Positions 41,669 to 50,403 of a DNA stretch of 58,601 nucleotides are shown here, piece by piece. A model generated the notes under the pieces. It was not told where the DNA came from, did no database searches, and saw only the letters and a list, made by a program, of their open reading frames with translations. Location: positions 1 through 58,601 of the forward strand of contig NZ_JTCM02000035.1 of the NCBI RefSeq assembly GCF_000817785.2, in the 5' to 3' direction. This DNA is from Hassallia byssoidea VB512170 (GTDB lineage Bacteria > Cyanobacteriota > Cyanobacteriia > Cyanobacteriales > Nostocaceae). How positions within the stretch are numbered: position 1 is the stretch's first letter; each line of letters opens with the position of its first letter. A program made the position numbers and the translations under genes.

Positions 41669-43939
41669 ATGGGAATGAGTAAGCAGCTAGGCAAGCGTTT
41701 TTTGAAGTTACTATTTAGACGCAAAAAAACGCTTGGTCGAAAATACAGGGAATTGATTACTGCCTTCTGCGTAGCAGTCTGCATCTTAGTTTTGCGCTCT
41801 TTCGGGCTATTACAATCCTTAGAGTGGGGAGCCTTAGATCAATTTTTCCGCTTACGTCCAGATGAAGCTGAAGAAAACCGTATTACTATTGTAGCGATTG
41901 ATGAAGCTTCTTTGCGCCAAGTAAAATCTTGGCCCATTCCAGATAAGGCGATCGCAGAACTATTAGAGAAACTAAAAGTCCACAAACCTCGTGCTATTGG
42001 TTTAGATATATATCGAGATTTGCCAGTTGAACCAGGACATGACAATTTAGTAAAAGCTTACAAGTCGATGCCAAACTTGGTTGGCATTGAATTACTCGGA
42101 CATAACAAAAATACTATTGTTTCCGCACCACGAGAACTAAGCGATCGCGATCAAGTTGGTTTTAATAATGTGGTGTTAGATGGTGATGGCAAAATACGTC
42201 GCAGCTTGTTGTATTCGCACGACATCAATAGTAAATCACATGAAAGTTTTGCATTGAAGCTGGCTTTACTATATTTAAAAAACGAAGGTATTACTCCCAA
42301 AAAAGCAGCCAGCAATCATAAGTATTTGCAGTTGGGTCAAGCAGTATTTCATCGTTTTGAAGCGAATCATGGTGCTTATGTAAAAGCTGATGCTAGAGGC
42401 TACCAAATTTTATCTAACTTTCCTAAACCAGCTTGCAAAAACTTGCAACAATCCTGTCCTTTTCGTCAGATTTCTCTTATAGATGTGCTAGCTAACCGAG
42501 TACGAGAAGACTGGATTAGCGATTCGATTGTGCTAATTGGTTCGACTGCCCCCAGTCTCCCAGATGATGTGTTAATACCATACTCTAGCCGTTTGCTGGG
42601 GACGGTTCAGCCTGTAGCTGGCATCGAATTACAAGCCTATTTTATCAGTGAGTTGATCGCAGCCGCCCTAAAAGGACGACCTTTACTAAAAGTTTGGTCT
42701 GATGAAATCGAATGTTTGTGGATTTTCGCTTGGGCTTATTTGGGAGTTGCTACCAGACGGCGAATACAACGCCCTTGTATTAGTGCCTTAAGTATAGTTT
42801 TTTGTTGTTTGCTGCTAACTGGTTATGCTTATGTTGCTTTTCTTGATGGTTGGTGGATACCAATCTTACCTGGGTTGCTTACCTTTTGCAGTTCAGCTGT
42901 TGTGCTGACTTATCAACTTGCCCACATGCAAGAAGAGTTAAAGCGCTCTAAAGACTTTTTAGGACAAGTGATTAATACGATTCCTGACCCAATTTTTGTC
43001 AAAAATGAAAAACATCAATGGATTGTTTTAAATGAGGCTTATTGTCAATTTCTCGGTTATCCGAAAACTATGTTAATTGAAAAGTCAGACTATGACTTTT
43101 TCACCAAACATGAAGCTGATGTTTTTCGCCAACATGATAATCTGGTGCTTTGCAGTCAAGAACCCCAAGAAAATGAAGAAGAATTTACCGATGCTGTTGG
43201 TAAGACTCATCTGATTGCTACTAAGCGATCGCTTCACAAAGATGCCGCTGGTAATTTCTATTTAGTTGGAGTCATTCGTGATATTACGCAACGCAAGCTG
43301 TTTGAAAAACAACTCCAGGACACTGCTGATAAGTTATTCCAATCAAACGATGAATTAAAACGCAAAGAAAAACAACTCCAGGACAGAGCTGATAAGTTAT
43401 TCCAATCAAACGATGAATTAAAACGCAAAGAAGACCACATGCGTTTTCTTGCCTATCACGATCCGCTCACCGGTCTACCCAATCGCAAATCTTTCGCCGA
43501 ACAACTTCACGAGTCGCTAGAGTGGGCGCAAAGCAACAATTTGTTACTAGCACTACTGTTTATTGATTTAGATGGCTTTAAGCAAGTTAATGATACTTTT
43601 GGACACGAGATCGGCGATCGCGTGTTGGTGACGATTGCCCAGCGACTCAACAACTCTTTGCGCGGCACTGATACCGTTTGCCGTTTGGGTGGCGATGAAT
43701 TTACCGTGATTTTACGCGCAATTCCTAATGTAAAAGTTGCAGCAAGAGTCGCCGAAAAAATTCTCACAACCATTACCGAGCCAATTGTTTTTGACGAATA
43801 TACTACCAGAGTCTCCGCCAGTATTGGCATCAGTATCTATCCAATTAACAGCCACGACTGCGAAACTTTGGTAAAACTTGCAGATACCGCGATGTATCGT
43901 GCCAAGCATTTAGGTAAAAACCGCTATGAATTTGCGTAA
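41669..43939 (+). CDS. CHASE2-PAS-GGDEF membrane diguanylate cyclase
   Basis: This is a 756-residue sensor. An extracytoplasmic CHASE2 domain (about residues 50-335, with ENRITIVAIDEASLRQVKSW and DSIVLIGSTAPSLPDD) is bounded by one N-terminal and about three later membrane helices (about 345-420). A PAS domain (about 425-545, IPDPIFVKNEKHQWIVLNEA) follows, then a coiled-coil linker and a GGDEF domain (about 590-756). The active site CRLGGDEFTVIL is intact, and an inhibitory RxxD site (RGTD) lies five residues before it, so c-di-GMP synthesis with feedback is likely. There is no EAL domain. The linker holds an exact 21-residue tandem duplication. The CHASE2 signal is unknown. Confidence 0.93.
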   Translation: MGMSKQLGKRFLKLLFRRKKTLGRKYRELITAFCVAVCILVLRSFGLLQSLEWGALDQFFRLRPDEAEENRITIVAIDEASLRQVKSWPIPDKAIAELLEKLKVHKPRAIGLDIYRDLPVEPGHDNLVKAYKSMPNLVGIELLGHNKNTIVSAPRELSDRDQVGFNNVVLDGDGKIRRSLLYSHDINSKSHESFALKLALLYLKNEGITPKKAASNHKYLQLGQAVFHRFEANHGAYVKADARGYQILSNFPKPACKNLQQSCPFRQISLIDVLANRVREDWISDSIVLIGSTAPSLPDDVLIPYSSRLLGTVQPVAGIELQAYFISELIAAALKGRPLLKVWSDEIECLWIFAWAYLGVATRRRIQRPCISALSIVFCCLLLTGYAYVAFLDGWWIPILPGLLTFCSSAVVLTYQLAHMQEELKRSKDFLGQVINTIPDPIFVKNEKHQWIVLNEAYCQFLGYPKTMLIEKSDYDFFTKHEADVFRQHDNLVLCSQEPQENEEEFTDAVGKTHLIATKRSLHKDAAGNFYLVGVIRDITQRKLFEKQLQDTADKLFQSNDELKRKEKQLQDRADKLFQSNDELKRKEDHMRFLAYHDPLTGLPNRKSFAEQLHESLEWAQSNNLLLALLFIDLDGFKQVNDTFGHEIGDRVLVTIAQRLNNSLRGTDTVCRLGGDEFTVILRAIPNVKVAARVAEKILTTITEPIVFDEYTTRVSASIGISIYPINSHDCETLVKLADTAMYRAKHLGKNRYEFA
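43307..43432 (+). repeat. in-frame 63-bp tandem duplication in the PAS-GGDEF linker
   Basis: Residues 547-567 (KQLQDTADKLFQSNDELKRK plus E) repeat as 568-588 with one change (T to R). The DNA copies 43307-43369 and 43370-43432 are nearly identical. Each unit is three heptads. Confidence 0.95.
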
Positions 43940-44110
43940 TGGGGAATGGGGCATTGGGCATGGGGCATTGGGCATGGGGCATAGGGCATAGGGCATGGGG
44001 CATAGGGCATGGAAAGAATCGTATTTATTCACCCAAAGAGCGCATCACCGAACTTCTTTAATTCCCAATTCCCAATTCCCAATGCCCAATTCCCAATGCC
44101 CAATGCCCGA
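43940..44110. repeat. GGGCATA/GGGCATG arrays and opposing AATTCCC array
   Basis: About nine G-rich heptamers (43940-44010) and about seven CCCAATT/CCCAATG units (44061-44107) face each other across about 50 unique bases, downstream of the cyclase stop. Confidence 0.8.
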
Positions 44111-44188
44111 TTTTGTGTTACAGTCAACAGTGCTTGCTCGGAAAATATTAATATTTTGTCAAAAAAATACACATTAAAAATTAAATGT

Positions 44189-44277
44189 TTGTAAATATAT
44201 ATATCTTTTGGTTGATGTCAAGACCACTATCAGTAAAGTAAAGAGTTGTAAATATATATAACTTTTGGCTGATGTCA
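44189..44277 (+). repeat. 32-bp direct repeats upstream of the small secreted protein
   Basis: TTGTAAATATATATA-CTTTTGG-TGATGTCA occurs at 44189-44220 and 44246-44277, 30 of 32 bases identical, offset 57. It lies 160-250 bases before the next gene and could be paired regulator sites or a small repeat. The rest of 44278-44439 is AT-rich. Confidence 0.65.
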
Positions 44278-44439
44278 AAAGCAGGAGTTTGCGAATATTT
44301 ATTAAATGTTAAGAATAATTGAAGTTAAACAGTCAGCTACTCGCAGCTTTTTATTTACAAATAGAAAATAAAAATTTAGTTATTTTCCGAAAAAATTAAT
44401 CAGACTACTGAAGATAATAAAAAACAGGATTAAATCAAA

Positions 44440-44706
44440 ATGCAAGGGAATATACCGAGACAAATAGAAACAAGTTTAAGAATTGCTAGTGCTATAGTAT
44501 TTTGTATTGGCTCTGCTTTAATAATCCCCAAAGTTGCCGATGCAACAGCAGTTTTAAACAGTTTGGCTGTTAATAGTGTTAGGGTAATTGAGAGCAATTC
44601 TCAGACATTAAATACTACAAACTTAAATATTGAATCAAGTAGCGATATTTACGAACCGCCAAATAATGGTAGTCCTGATAGTCAACATGGTACTGGCACA
44701 CGTTAA
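44440..44706 (+). CDS. small exported protein with PPNxGxP...GTGTR tail
   Basis: This is an 88-residue protein with a signal-peptide-like start: a basic N-terminus (MQGNIPRQIETSLRIAS), a hydrophobic core (AIVFCIGSALIIP), and a possible Ala-x-Ala-like cleavage after VADA. The mature part is short, Asn/Ser-rich and low in charge. It ends YEPPNNGSPDSQHGTGTR, a tail pattern (PPNxGxPxxxxGxGTR) that I associate with small cyanobacterial exported proteins and with the N-terminal part of DUF928 proteins, which often neighbour CHASE2 genes. A CAGGA lies about ten bases before the ATG. Function unknown; the CHASE2 cyclase gene upstream is suggestive. Confidence 0.6.
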   Translation: MQGNIPRQIETSLRIASAIVFCIGSALIIPKVADATAVLNSLAVNSVRVIESNSQTLNTTNLNIESSSDIYEPPNNGSPDSQHGTGTR

Positions 44707-44787
44707 GAAATTAAAAATTTACCAAATTAAAAATTTACAACAAAATTAAGTTGCTTTTTTCTACGCCTCATGCATATTGTTCTATCA

Positions 44788-46479
44788 TCAAAATTGTGAG
44801 TTGCTAATAATCGCACTTTTGCCCCAGTAGTTTTTTTGTACTAGTGTGTGTGCCTGCCAATCGAGAGCGGTTTGAGGATAATCTAAACGGAAGTGTCCAC
44901 CACGACTTTCGGTTCTAAAAGCAGCGCTTTTAAGAATTAAATAAGCTACATCTAATAAATTGCGGGTTTCAGCCCAGAGTCGCAACTGCCTTTCAACGTC
45001 GGGTAAAGTGAAACTAGCTGGTTGTGTTGGACGTAATGTAAGTAAAAATTGGCTCAGTTTTAAAGCTGCAAAATCTTGTTGCCAAGATTCAATAGTAGCG
45101 ATCGCTTGCTCTAAACTTGATTGTTGACGACAAATACCAGCACTTTCCCAGACTAAACGCGGTAACTTCTGTCGTAGTGCTTCTAGCTGTGCTTCTTCGT
45201 TGTTCCACTCACCTTGAGAAAGGATAAACTCAGAAGGATAAAGTGTAAATTCAGATTCTTTGATATCCTTCTTTTTTGTGACTTCTGACTTCAGATTAGC
45301 CATTTGTGCGCCAAACACAATACATTCGAGTAGGGAATTACTTGCCAGACGATTCGCTCCATGTACGCCGGTACTGGCAGTTTCCCCCACCGCATACAAA
45401 CCGGAAATATTTGTTTGATTCATCAGATCCGTAAGAATACCACCCATCCAGTAATGAGCAGCTGGGGCAACCGGAATTAATTGCGAGAAGACATCAATAC
45501 CCCAATGCTGACAAACTTTAACAATGTTGGGGAAGCGGTAACGAATCTTGTCAGGAGGGATGGGACGCATATCTAACCAGACATGAGCCGTGGCAAGGTC
45601 GCTAGAAGTGCGTTGTAAGTGGCTGAAAATGGCTCGACTGACGACATCTCTAGGAGCGAGTTCACCAGCCGGGTGGTAGTCAAAAGCAAAGCGTCGCCCT
45701 TCATTATCTACCAAGTGTGCGCCTTCGCCGCGCACAGCTTCACTAATGAGAAAGCGATCGGCACTCCTTTTAGTTAAAGCAGTCGGGTGAAATTGGACAA
45801 ATTCTAAGTCTCGCAAAATTGCTCCAGCACGCCAAGCGATCGCTACTCCATCGCCGGTACTCACCGCTGGGTTAGTCGTTTGGGCAAAAACTTGACCGCC
45901 ACCACCTGTTGCCAATACTACCGCCCCAGCGCGTATCCAGGTAATTTTACCTTGATAAAACAGACTAATTCCCTGACATTTACCGCTTTCGGGTTCCAGC
46001 CACAACGATAGCGCCAAAGCTTGCTGAATTACTTGAATATTCGGGCGTCGCAATACTTGAGCGGTAAGAGTAGTAGTTACTTCCCTACCTGTAGTATCGG
46101 CAGCGTGAAGAACGCGATGCCGAGAATGGGCAGCTTCTAAAGTTAAAGCTAACTCATTATTATGACGGTCAAAAGCTACTCCCAAATTTACTAAAGATTG
46201 AATGCAACTTTTGGCGTGTTCGGCGAGGAATTCTACCGCTTGCGGGTCGCATAAACCGGCACCTGCGCGTAAAGTATCTTCAATGTGCAGATAAGCAGAA
46301 TCTTCCGGAGCGATCGCCGCAGCAATACCTCCTTGTGCCCAATCACTAGCGGACAAAGAAACTGTTTCTTTAGTAATCAAGCCGACTTGTAAGTGCTCTG
46401 GCAAACAAAGTGCCGTGTATAATCCAGCAGCACCGGCACCGACTACTAAGACATCAAATTGGCTGTTGATATTTAGCAC
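44788..46479 (-). CDS. nadB: L-aspartate oxidase NadB
   Basis: This FAD enzyme oxidises L-aspartate to iminoaspartate, the first step of de novo NAD synthesis. The FAD-binding start is FDVLVVGAGAAGLYTALCL. Family motifs follow: SASDWAQGGIAAAI, RHRVLHAADTTGREV, VVLATGGGGQVFAQTTNPAVSTGDGVA and the substrate-site segment FVQFHPTAL. EAVRGEGAHLVD and GLYAVGETASTGVHGANRLASNSLLE complete the set. About 563 residues from the chosen start fits the family. I chose the GTG at 46479 (MLNINSQFDVLVV); the open frame reaching 46569 adds only Pro/Ser residues (SPPSPPSPLS) from a C-rich array. Confidence 0.93.
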   Translation of the reverse strand: MLNINSQFDVLVVGAGAAGLYTALCLPEHLQVGLITKETVSLSASDWAQGGIAAAIAPEDSAYLHIEDTLRAGAGLCDPQAVEFLAEHAKSCIQSLVNLGVAFDRHNNELALTLEAAHSRHRVLHAADTTGREVTTTLTAQVLRRPNIQVIQQALALSLWLEPESGKCQGISLFYQGKITWIRAGAVVLATGGGGQVFAQTTNPAVSTGDGVAIAWRAGAILRDLEFVQFHPTALTKRSADRFLISEAVRGEGAHLVDNEGRRFAFDYHPAGELAPRDVVSRAIFSHLQRTSSDLATAHVWLDMRPIPPDKIRYRFPNIVKVCQHWGIDVFSQLIPVAPAAHYWMGGILTDLMNQTNISGLYAVGETASTGVHGANRLASNSLLECIVFGAQMANLKSEVTKKKDIKESEFTLYPSEFILSQGEWNNEEAQLEALRQKLPRLVWESAGICRQQSSLEQAIATIESWQQDFAALKLSQFLLTLRPTQPASFTLPDVERQLRLWAETRNLLDVAYLILKSAAFRTESRGGHFRLDYPQTALDWQAHTLVQKNYWGKSAIISNSQF

Positions 46480-46487
46480 GCGGACAA

Positions 46488-46712
46488 GGTTGGGGAGGGG
46501 GGGATGGGGGGACAAGGGAGAGGGGGGAGATGGGGGAGACAAGGGGGATGGGGGAGATGGGGGAGACAAGGGGGATGGGGGAGATAAAGGAGAAGAAAAT
46601 TCATCTTGTCCTCCTTGTCCACGCCAGTCGCTACAACGGAGGGAACCTCCGCAACGCGCTGGCTCCCCTTGTCTCCCTTGTCCTCCTTGTCCCCCTAGTC
46701 CCCAGTCCCCTT
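46488..46712. repeat. GGGGGAGATGGGGGAGACAA-type array with interspersed repeat
   Basis: A G-rich array of GGGGGA, GAC and GATGG units (46490-46590) abuts the nadB start. It is followed by the interspersed family piece CGCCAGTCGCTACAACGGAGG (46621-46668, trimmed) and a C-rich array CCTTGTCCTC (46668-46712) before the psbU stop. Confidence 0.75.
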
Positions 46713-46716
46713 GTCT

Positions 46717-47157
46717 CTATCTGTAGATGCCGTTGTTAAAGCGATCGTCTCCTTCGTTGAAGACGGCTTCCTGCTCGGTCACGGTAAAGTGATCTAGGTT
46801 GGCTTGCAGGATTTGTTTTTGGCGATCGCTTAATCCGGGAATGTTGAACACATCATCTAGCTGCTGGTAAGGAGCATTTTCGATGATTTTCCTGGCGAGG
46901 GTAGGATACAGTCCTGGATATTGCTGAAAAGCTCGCACGTTGGTGTTATTTAAGTCAAGTTTTTTCCCAAATTCCGTTGCTAGTTTTTGGTCTGCCCTGT
47001 TTTGCGTTGGTTGAGTAAACTCAACTGCAAGAACTGGCACAAATTGCAAACTGACACCATTGATATTGCTAGCTTGGGCTATCTGAGTTGTTCCCAACCA
47101 TCCCCAGCAGCCAAGCAACAAGCTAAACACTGTTAATAAACGCACCAATCCTTTCAC
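46717..47157 (-). CDS. psbU: photosystem II 12 kDa extrinsic protein PsbU
   Basis: This lumenal subunit stabilises the oxygen-evolving complex of photosystem II. The 146-residue precursor has a signal peptide ([21 protein letters not shown], cut near AQAS). The mature helix-hairpin-helix domain holds [38 protein letters not shown] and the signature [20 protein letters not shown]. It ends DRFNNGIYR. Length and motifs are normal. nadB is downstream on the same strand across a repeat-filled spacer, so separate transcription is likely. Confidence 0.96.
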   Translation of the reverse strand: MKGLVRLLTVFSLLLGCWGWLGTTQIAQASNINGVSLQFVPVLAVEFTQPTQNRADQKLATEFGKKLDLNNTNVRAFQQYPGLYPTLARKIIENAPYQQLDDVFNIPGLSDRQKQILQANLDHFTVTEQEAVFNEGDDRFNNGIYR

Positions 47158-47429
47158 AATTTTTTACCTCTCTATCAAACTGAAATAAAAGTTTTAAGCT
47201 CAGAGCAGTTAAAGCGATCGCTCGTCATTCGTCACAGAACGACAAAAGACAATCCTCAATCCTATGCTCATAACTTAATCAACACAGCAGTCATCAGAAA
47301 CTAATATACAGCGTATTAATATCCACAATATTTACTGCCACTGCCATTGGTTGTACTTTTACTAAAAATTATCAAAGAATAAAGCAAAAATACCTATTCT
47401 TTTTGGCTTGGTGCAACACCGTTTTTGAG

Positions 47430-47455
47430 AGCGCGTAATGCGTCAAGCACGCGCT
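47430..47455 (-). terminator. stem-loop after the SDR gene
   Basis: AGCGCGT (47430-47436) pairs with ACGCGCT (47449-47455), directly beyond the stop on the minus strand. There is no U-tract. The rest of 47158-47429 shows no gene and may hold the psbU promoter. Confidence 0.4.
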
Positions 47456-48196
47456 TTAACGCCCAAAAAGTAAGCCCCCATTAACGTTCAGCACTTCACC
47501 TGTGATAAATGAGGCTTTCTGTGAAGATAAAAATAAAACAGCTGCCACAACATCCCCAACATTCCCAGATCGACCTACAGGAGTTTGGTTGACAATTGAC
47601 TGAACGATTTCTTCAGACCACTCGTTTGTAATAGCGGTGTTTTCAATGTAACCAGGAGCAACAGCATTAACCGTAATTCCTTGGGGACTGAGTTCGCGTG
47701 CAAGAGCATAAGTTAATCCATGCACGCCTGCTTTGGCTGAGGCATAGCCTAAATAACCCGGTCGGTTTCCTCCCGTAAACGCGGCATTGGTGCTGATGTT
47801 AATTATGCGACCTCCCGGTTTGGTCAAATGAGGGGCAACCGCCATTGCCATCAGAAAAGTACCTTTGAGATTAGTATTTATTACCTCATCCCAAAGTTGT
47901 TCGGCTTCGTCTAACGGGGTACTGGTTGTCAACCAACGCGGAAAGCCTGCGGCGTTGATTAACACATCAATATTGCCGTATTGCTGAACAACAAAATTAA
48001 CAACTTCAGTAACTTCGTTTCGCTTGCTGACATCTGCTTGTTGCCACACGCAATTCAAACCAATTGCTTGAGCTGTAGATTTAAGCTTTTCTTTATTTCG
48101 TCCAATAATCACAACTTGAGCATCTTCTTTAACAAAAGCTTCCGCAATGCCACGTCCGATGCCACTACTGCCACCTGTGATGATTACAACTCGCAT
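47456..48196 (-). CDS. SDR family oxidoreductase, 3-oxoacyl-ACP-reductase-like
   Basis: This short-chain dehydrogenase/reductase is about 246 residues. The cofactor motif is VVIITGGSSGIGRGIAEAF, NAAG appears as VLINAAGFP, and the catalytic Ser/Tyr/Lys set appears as IINISTNAAFTGG and YLGYASAKAGVHG. The C-terminal FITGEVLNVNGG segment is typical of FabG-like enzymes. The start is placed at 48196 (MRVVIITGG). The upstream open frame to 48301 passes through an AAGGAAGCC tandem repeat and overlaps the DUF3120 gene. The substrate is unknown. Confidence 0.88.
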   Translation of the reverse strand: MRVVIITGGSSGIGRGIAEAFVKEDAQVVIIGRNKEKLKSTAQAIGLNCVWQQADVSKRNEVTEVVNFVVQQYGNIDVLINAAGFPRWLTTSTPLDEAEQLWDEVINTNLKGTFLMAMAVAPHLTKPGGRIINISTNAAFTGGNRPGYLGYASAKAGVHGLTYALARELSPQGITVNAVAPGYIENTAITNEWSEEIVQSIVNQTPVGRSGNVGDVVAAVLFLSSQKASFITGEVLNVNGGLLFGR

Positions 48197-48290
48197 GTTA
48201 TGACTGGTTTTAGGACTAAAAAACGAACCGCCAAGGAAGCCAAGGAAGCCAAGGAATAAGAGTTGTAGAGGGTTTTGGCGTAAGTCCGGT

Positions 48291-49064
48291 TTAAGACGCA
48301 ACGGCAGCTAGCAGAAATAAGCTATCTACCAAAATTGTACTTAGCACCGCTCCACTAAAGGCGTACCAATGCCGTTGGCGTTTAATTAAAGGCAAAACGC
48401 CAGCAATCAACAATACTACGGCGAGAATTAGCGCCCAAGTTTCTCCCCAAGGTGTTTGGACTTGCGCCACAGCACTATGTAATATTGGTGATGCTAAAGC
48501 TGGTTCGACACGCATGATTTGCCGCCAATAAGGCATTAAGTCTACCAAGTAAAAATACACGTCGGTTAAAGCTGTACCCAGTAAAGAACCGAAATAAAAC
48601 CAGTTACCGACTTTGCCCCAATTCCGCATTAGACACCAACAAGCAAATGGTAGCCCGATTGACTCTACTGGCAAATGCCATAACGGTTCCCAACGCAACC
48701 AGCCCCAATAAATTGAACCGGCTAACCAACTCCAGCTGAACCCTAAGAGTAAATCTCCCCAAATATAAGTTGCGGAATTTGACATTAATCTAAAACTCAG
48801 CCAAACCCAAAAGCCTGTTAATACAAAACTTAATAAAGGTAGCGATCGCACTAACGGCGCTTCGATAAACACTGGCACAGATACTAAAAATACCGCTGCC
48901 GCAAACACTAACCAACCTTGGCGAGACGATGCCATCACTCCGAATGAGGGACTCAAAGACAGTGCTGTCTCTAACTCCTCTCGGCTTTTTTGCACCGTTT
49001 CCGTCTCTAGGGCATTAATTGAAGGATTAGAAGCCGCGTAAGAAGACAATGTATTGTTAATCAA
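48291..49064 (-). CDS. DUF3120 family membrane protein
   Basis: This is a 257-residue conserved cyanobacterial membrane protein with about seven hydrophobic segments. After a polar N-terminus of about 45 residues come WLVFAAAVFLVSVPVFIEAPL, LLSFVLTGFWVWLSFRL and LLLGFSWSWLAGSIYWGWLR. Conserved-looking WEPLWHLPVESIGLPF and YLVDLMPYWRQIM loops follow. I recognise it as DUF3120, with moderate certainty. Its function is unknown. It is divergent from uppP. A CCCCTAGGGG palindrome lies in the 187-base spacer (about 49122-49131). Confidence 0.7.
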   Translation of the reverse strand: MINNTLSSYAASNPSINALETETVQKSREELETALSLSPSFGVMASSRQGWLVFAAAVFLVSVPVFIEAPLVRSLPLLSFVLTGFWVWLSFRLMSNSATYIWGDLLLGFSWSWLAGSIYWGWLRWEPLWHLPVESIGLPFACWCLMRNWGKVGNWFYFGSLLGTALTDVYFYLVDLMPYWRQIMRVEPALASPILHSAVAQVQTPWGETWALILAVVLLIAGVLPLIKRQRHWYAFSGAVLSTILVDSLFLLAAVAS

Positions 49065-49251
49065 AGTTTTTAATATTGTTTACTTAACTTTATATTATTT
49101 AAGATATCACAACAATAAATCCCCTAGGGGGGCATATTTATTTTACTTTAATTTTAATTGGCTAAAATTATCTGACCCGGACACAACGACAACAGAGGCG
49201 TAAAGTTGGATAATTCGGTAAAATTACGCAGCTAATATGGGAGTCTGATTA

Positions 49252-50187
49252 ATGGGAATAATGTTAGAAGCCGGTCTAGATTTGCTATTGCCAGCATCAA
49301 GTCATATATTACAGGTGGGAGTTCCCTCTGCTGTAGCAACGGGTGAACCGAACCTGATACTGCAAATAATTCAGGCATTTATCTTGGGGATTGTGCAAGG
49401 GATAACAGAATTTCTGCCCATTAGTAGCACTGCCCATCTACAAGTATTTACCAAAGCATTAGGCTGGAAACTTTTGGGAGAAAAGTCTTTTGTCGCGACG
49501 ATTCAATTTGGCAGCGTGATTGCCGTTTTGATTTATTTTTGGAAAGATATTAGTCTAATTTTGACTGGAGGCTGGGTAGCTTTCCAAGAAAAAGACTGGC
49601 GACGGGATGAATGGCAATTATTGGTTGGTGTAGCAATAGGCACTTTACCGATTTTAGTAGTGGGATTTGCGATCAAGGATTTACTCAATGATGAAAATTC
49701 GGCAATTAACAGCATGACGACGATCGCCATCGATTCGATTGTGATGGCACTTTTATTAGGTGCGGCAGAAAAATTCGGTAGCCGCAAACGCGACTTTAAC
49801 AGCTTGAAGATTCGCGATGGACTGCTGATTGGGTTAGGACAAATGCTGGCTTTAGCACCTGGGGTATCTCGTTCTGGTGCAACTTTAACTACCGCCTTGT
49901 TTTTGGGCTTGCAAAGGGAGACAGCAGCAAAATTTTCCTTTCTTTTAGGCATTCCTGCCTTGACAATTGCAACTTTATATGAATTTATCAAAGAAGCTTT
50001 GGGTAAGATTGACTTGGTGTTGGTAGGTGTAGGAACATTATCTGCGTTTATATTTTCGTATATCTCGATCGCTTGGCTGTTGCGATATCTTCAAAGAAAA
50101 GACACTTGGATCTTTGTTTGGTATCGTTTGGCATTTGGAGTAGCAATCTTGAGTGCGATCGCAACTGGAATGTTGAAAAATAATTAA
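49252..50187 (+). CDS. uppP: undecaprenyl-diphosphate phosphatase UppP (BacA)
   Basis: It dephosphorylates undecaprenyl diphosphate to recycle the lipid carrier for peptidoglycan and surface glycans, so it serves the polysaccharide export region earlier in the window. The 311 residues include the family motifs QGITEFLPISSTAHL (about residue 50) and LAPGVSRSGATLTTAL (about 202), with about eight membrane helices. An N-terminal extension of about 35 residues (MLEAGLDLLLPASSHILQV) precedes the usual start region. An AT-rich divergent spacer with DUF3120 lies upstream. Confidence 0.95.
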   Translation: MGIMLEAGLDLLLPASSHILQVGVPSAVATGEPNLILQIIQAFILGIVQGITEFLPISSTAHLQVFTKALGWKLLGEKSFVATIQFGSVIAVLIYFWKDISLILTGGWVAFQEKDWRRDEWQLLVGVAIGTLPILVVGFAIKDLLNDENSAINSMTTIAIDSIVMALLLGAAEKFGSRKRDFNSLKIRDGLLIGLGQMLALAPGVSRSGATLTTALFLGLQRETAAKFSFLLGIPALTIATLYEFIKEALGKIDLVLVGVGTLSAFIFSYISIAWLLRYLQRKDTWIFVWYRLAFGVAILSAIATGMLKNN

Positions 50188-50402
50188 TAGTCTAAAGTCA
50201 AGAGTCAATAGTCCAATAGTCAAGAGTCAATAGTCCAAAGTCCAATAGTCTTGAGTCAATAGTCCAAAGTCTAAAGTCCAAATTTAACTGACTGTTGACC
50301 CTTGACTCTTGACTATTGACCGTTGACCCTTGACTCTTGACTATTGACCATTGACCCTTGACTATTGACCATTGACCCTTGACTATTGACCCTTGATTGA
50401 CT
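50188..50402. repeat. GTCAATA/GTCCAAA and TTGACTA/TTGACCC heptamer arrays
   Basis: About 13 heptamers of AGTCAAT or AGTCCAA type (50193-50282) are followed by about 15 complementary TTGACTA or TTGACCC units (50294-50400), giving a large inverted structure. The array ends at the next start codon. Confidence 0.85.
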
Positions 50403-50403
50403 C

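Noticed and set aside
46415-46726. Glycine- and aspartate-rich plus-strand frame
   Set aside because: It is a translation of the G-rich tandem array opposite nadB and psbU.
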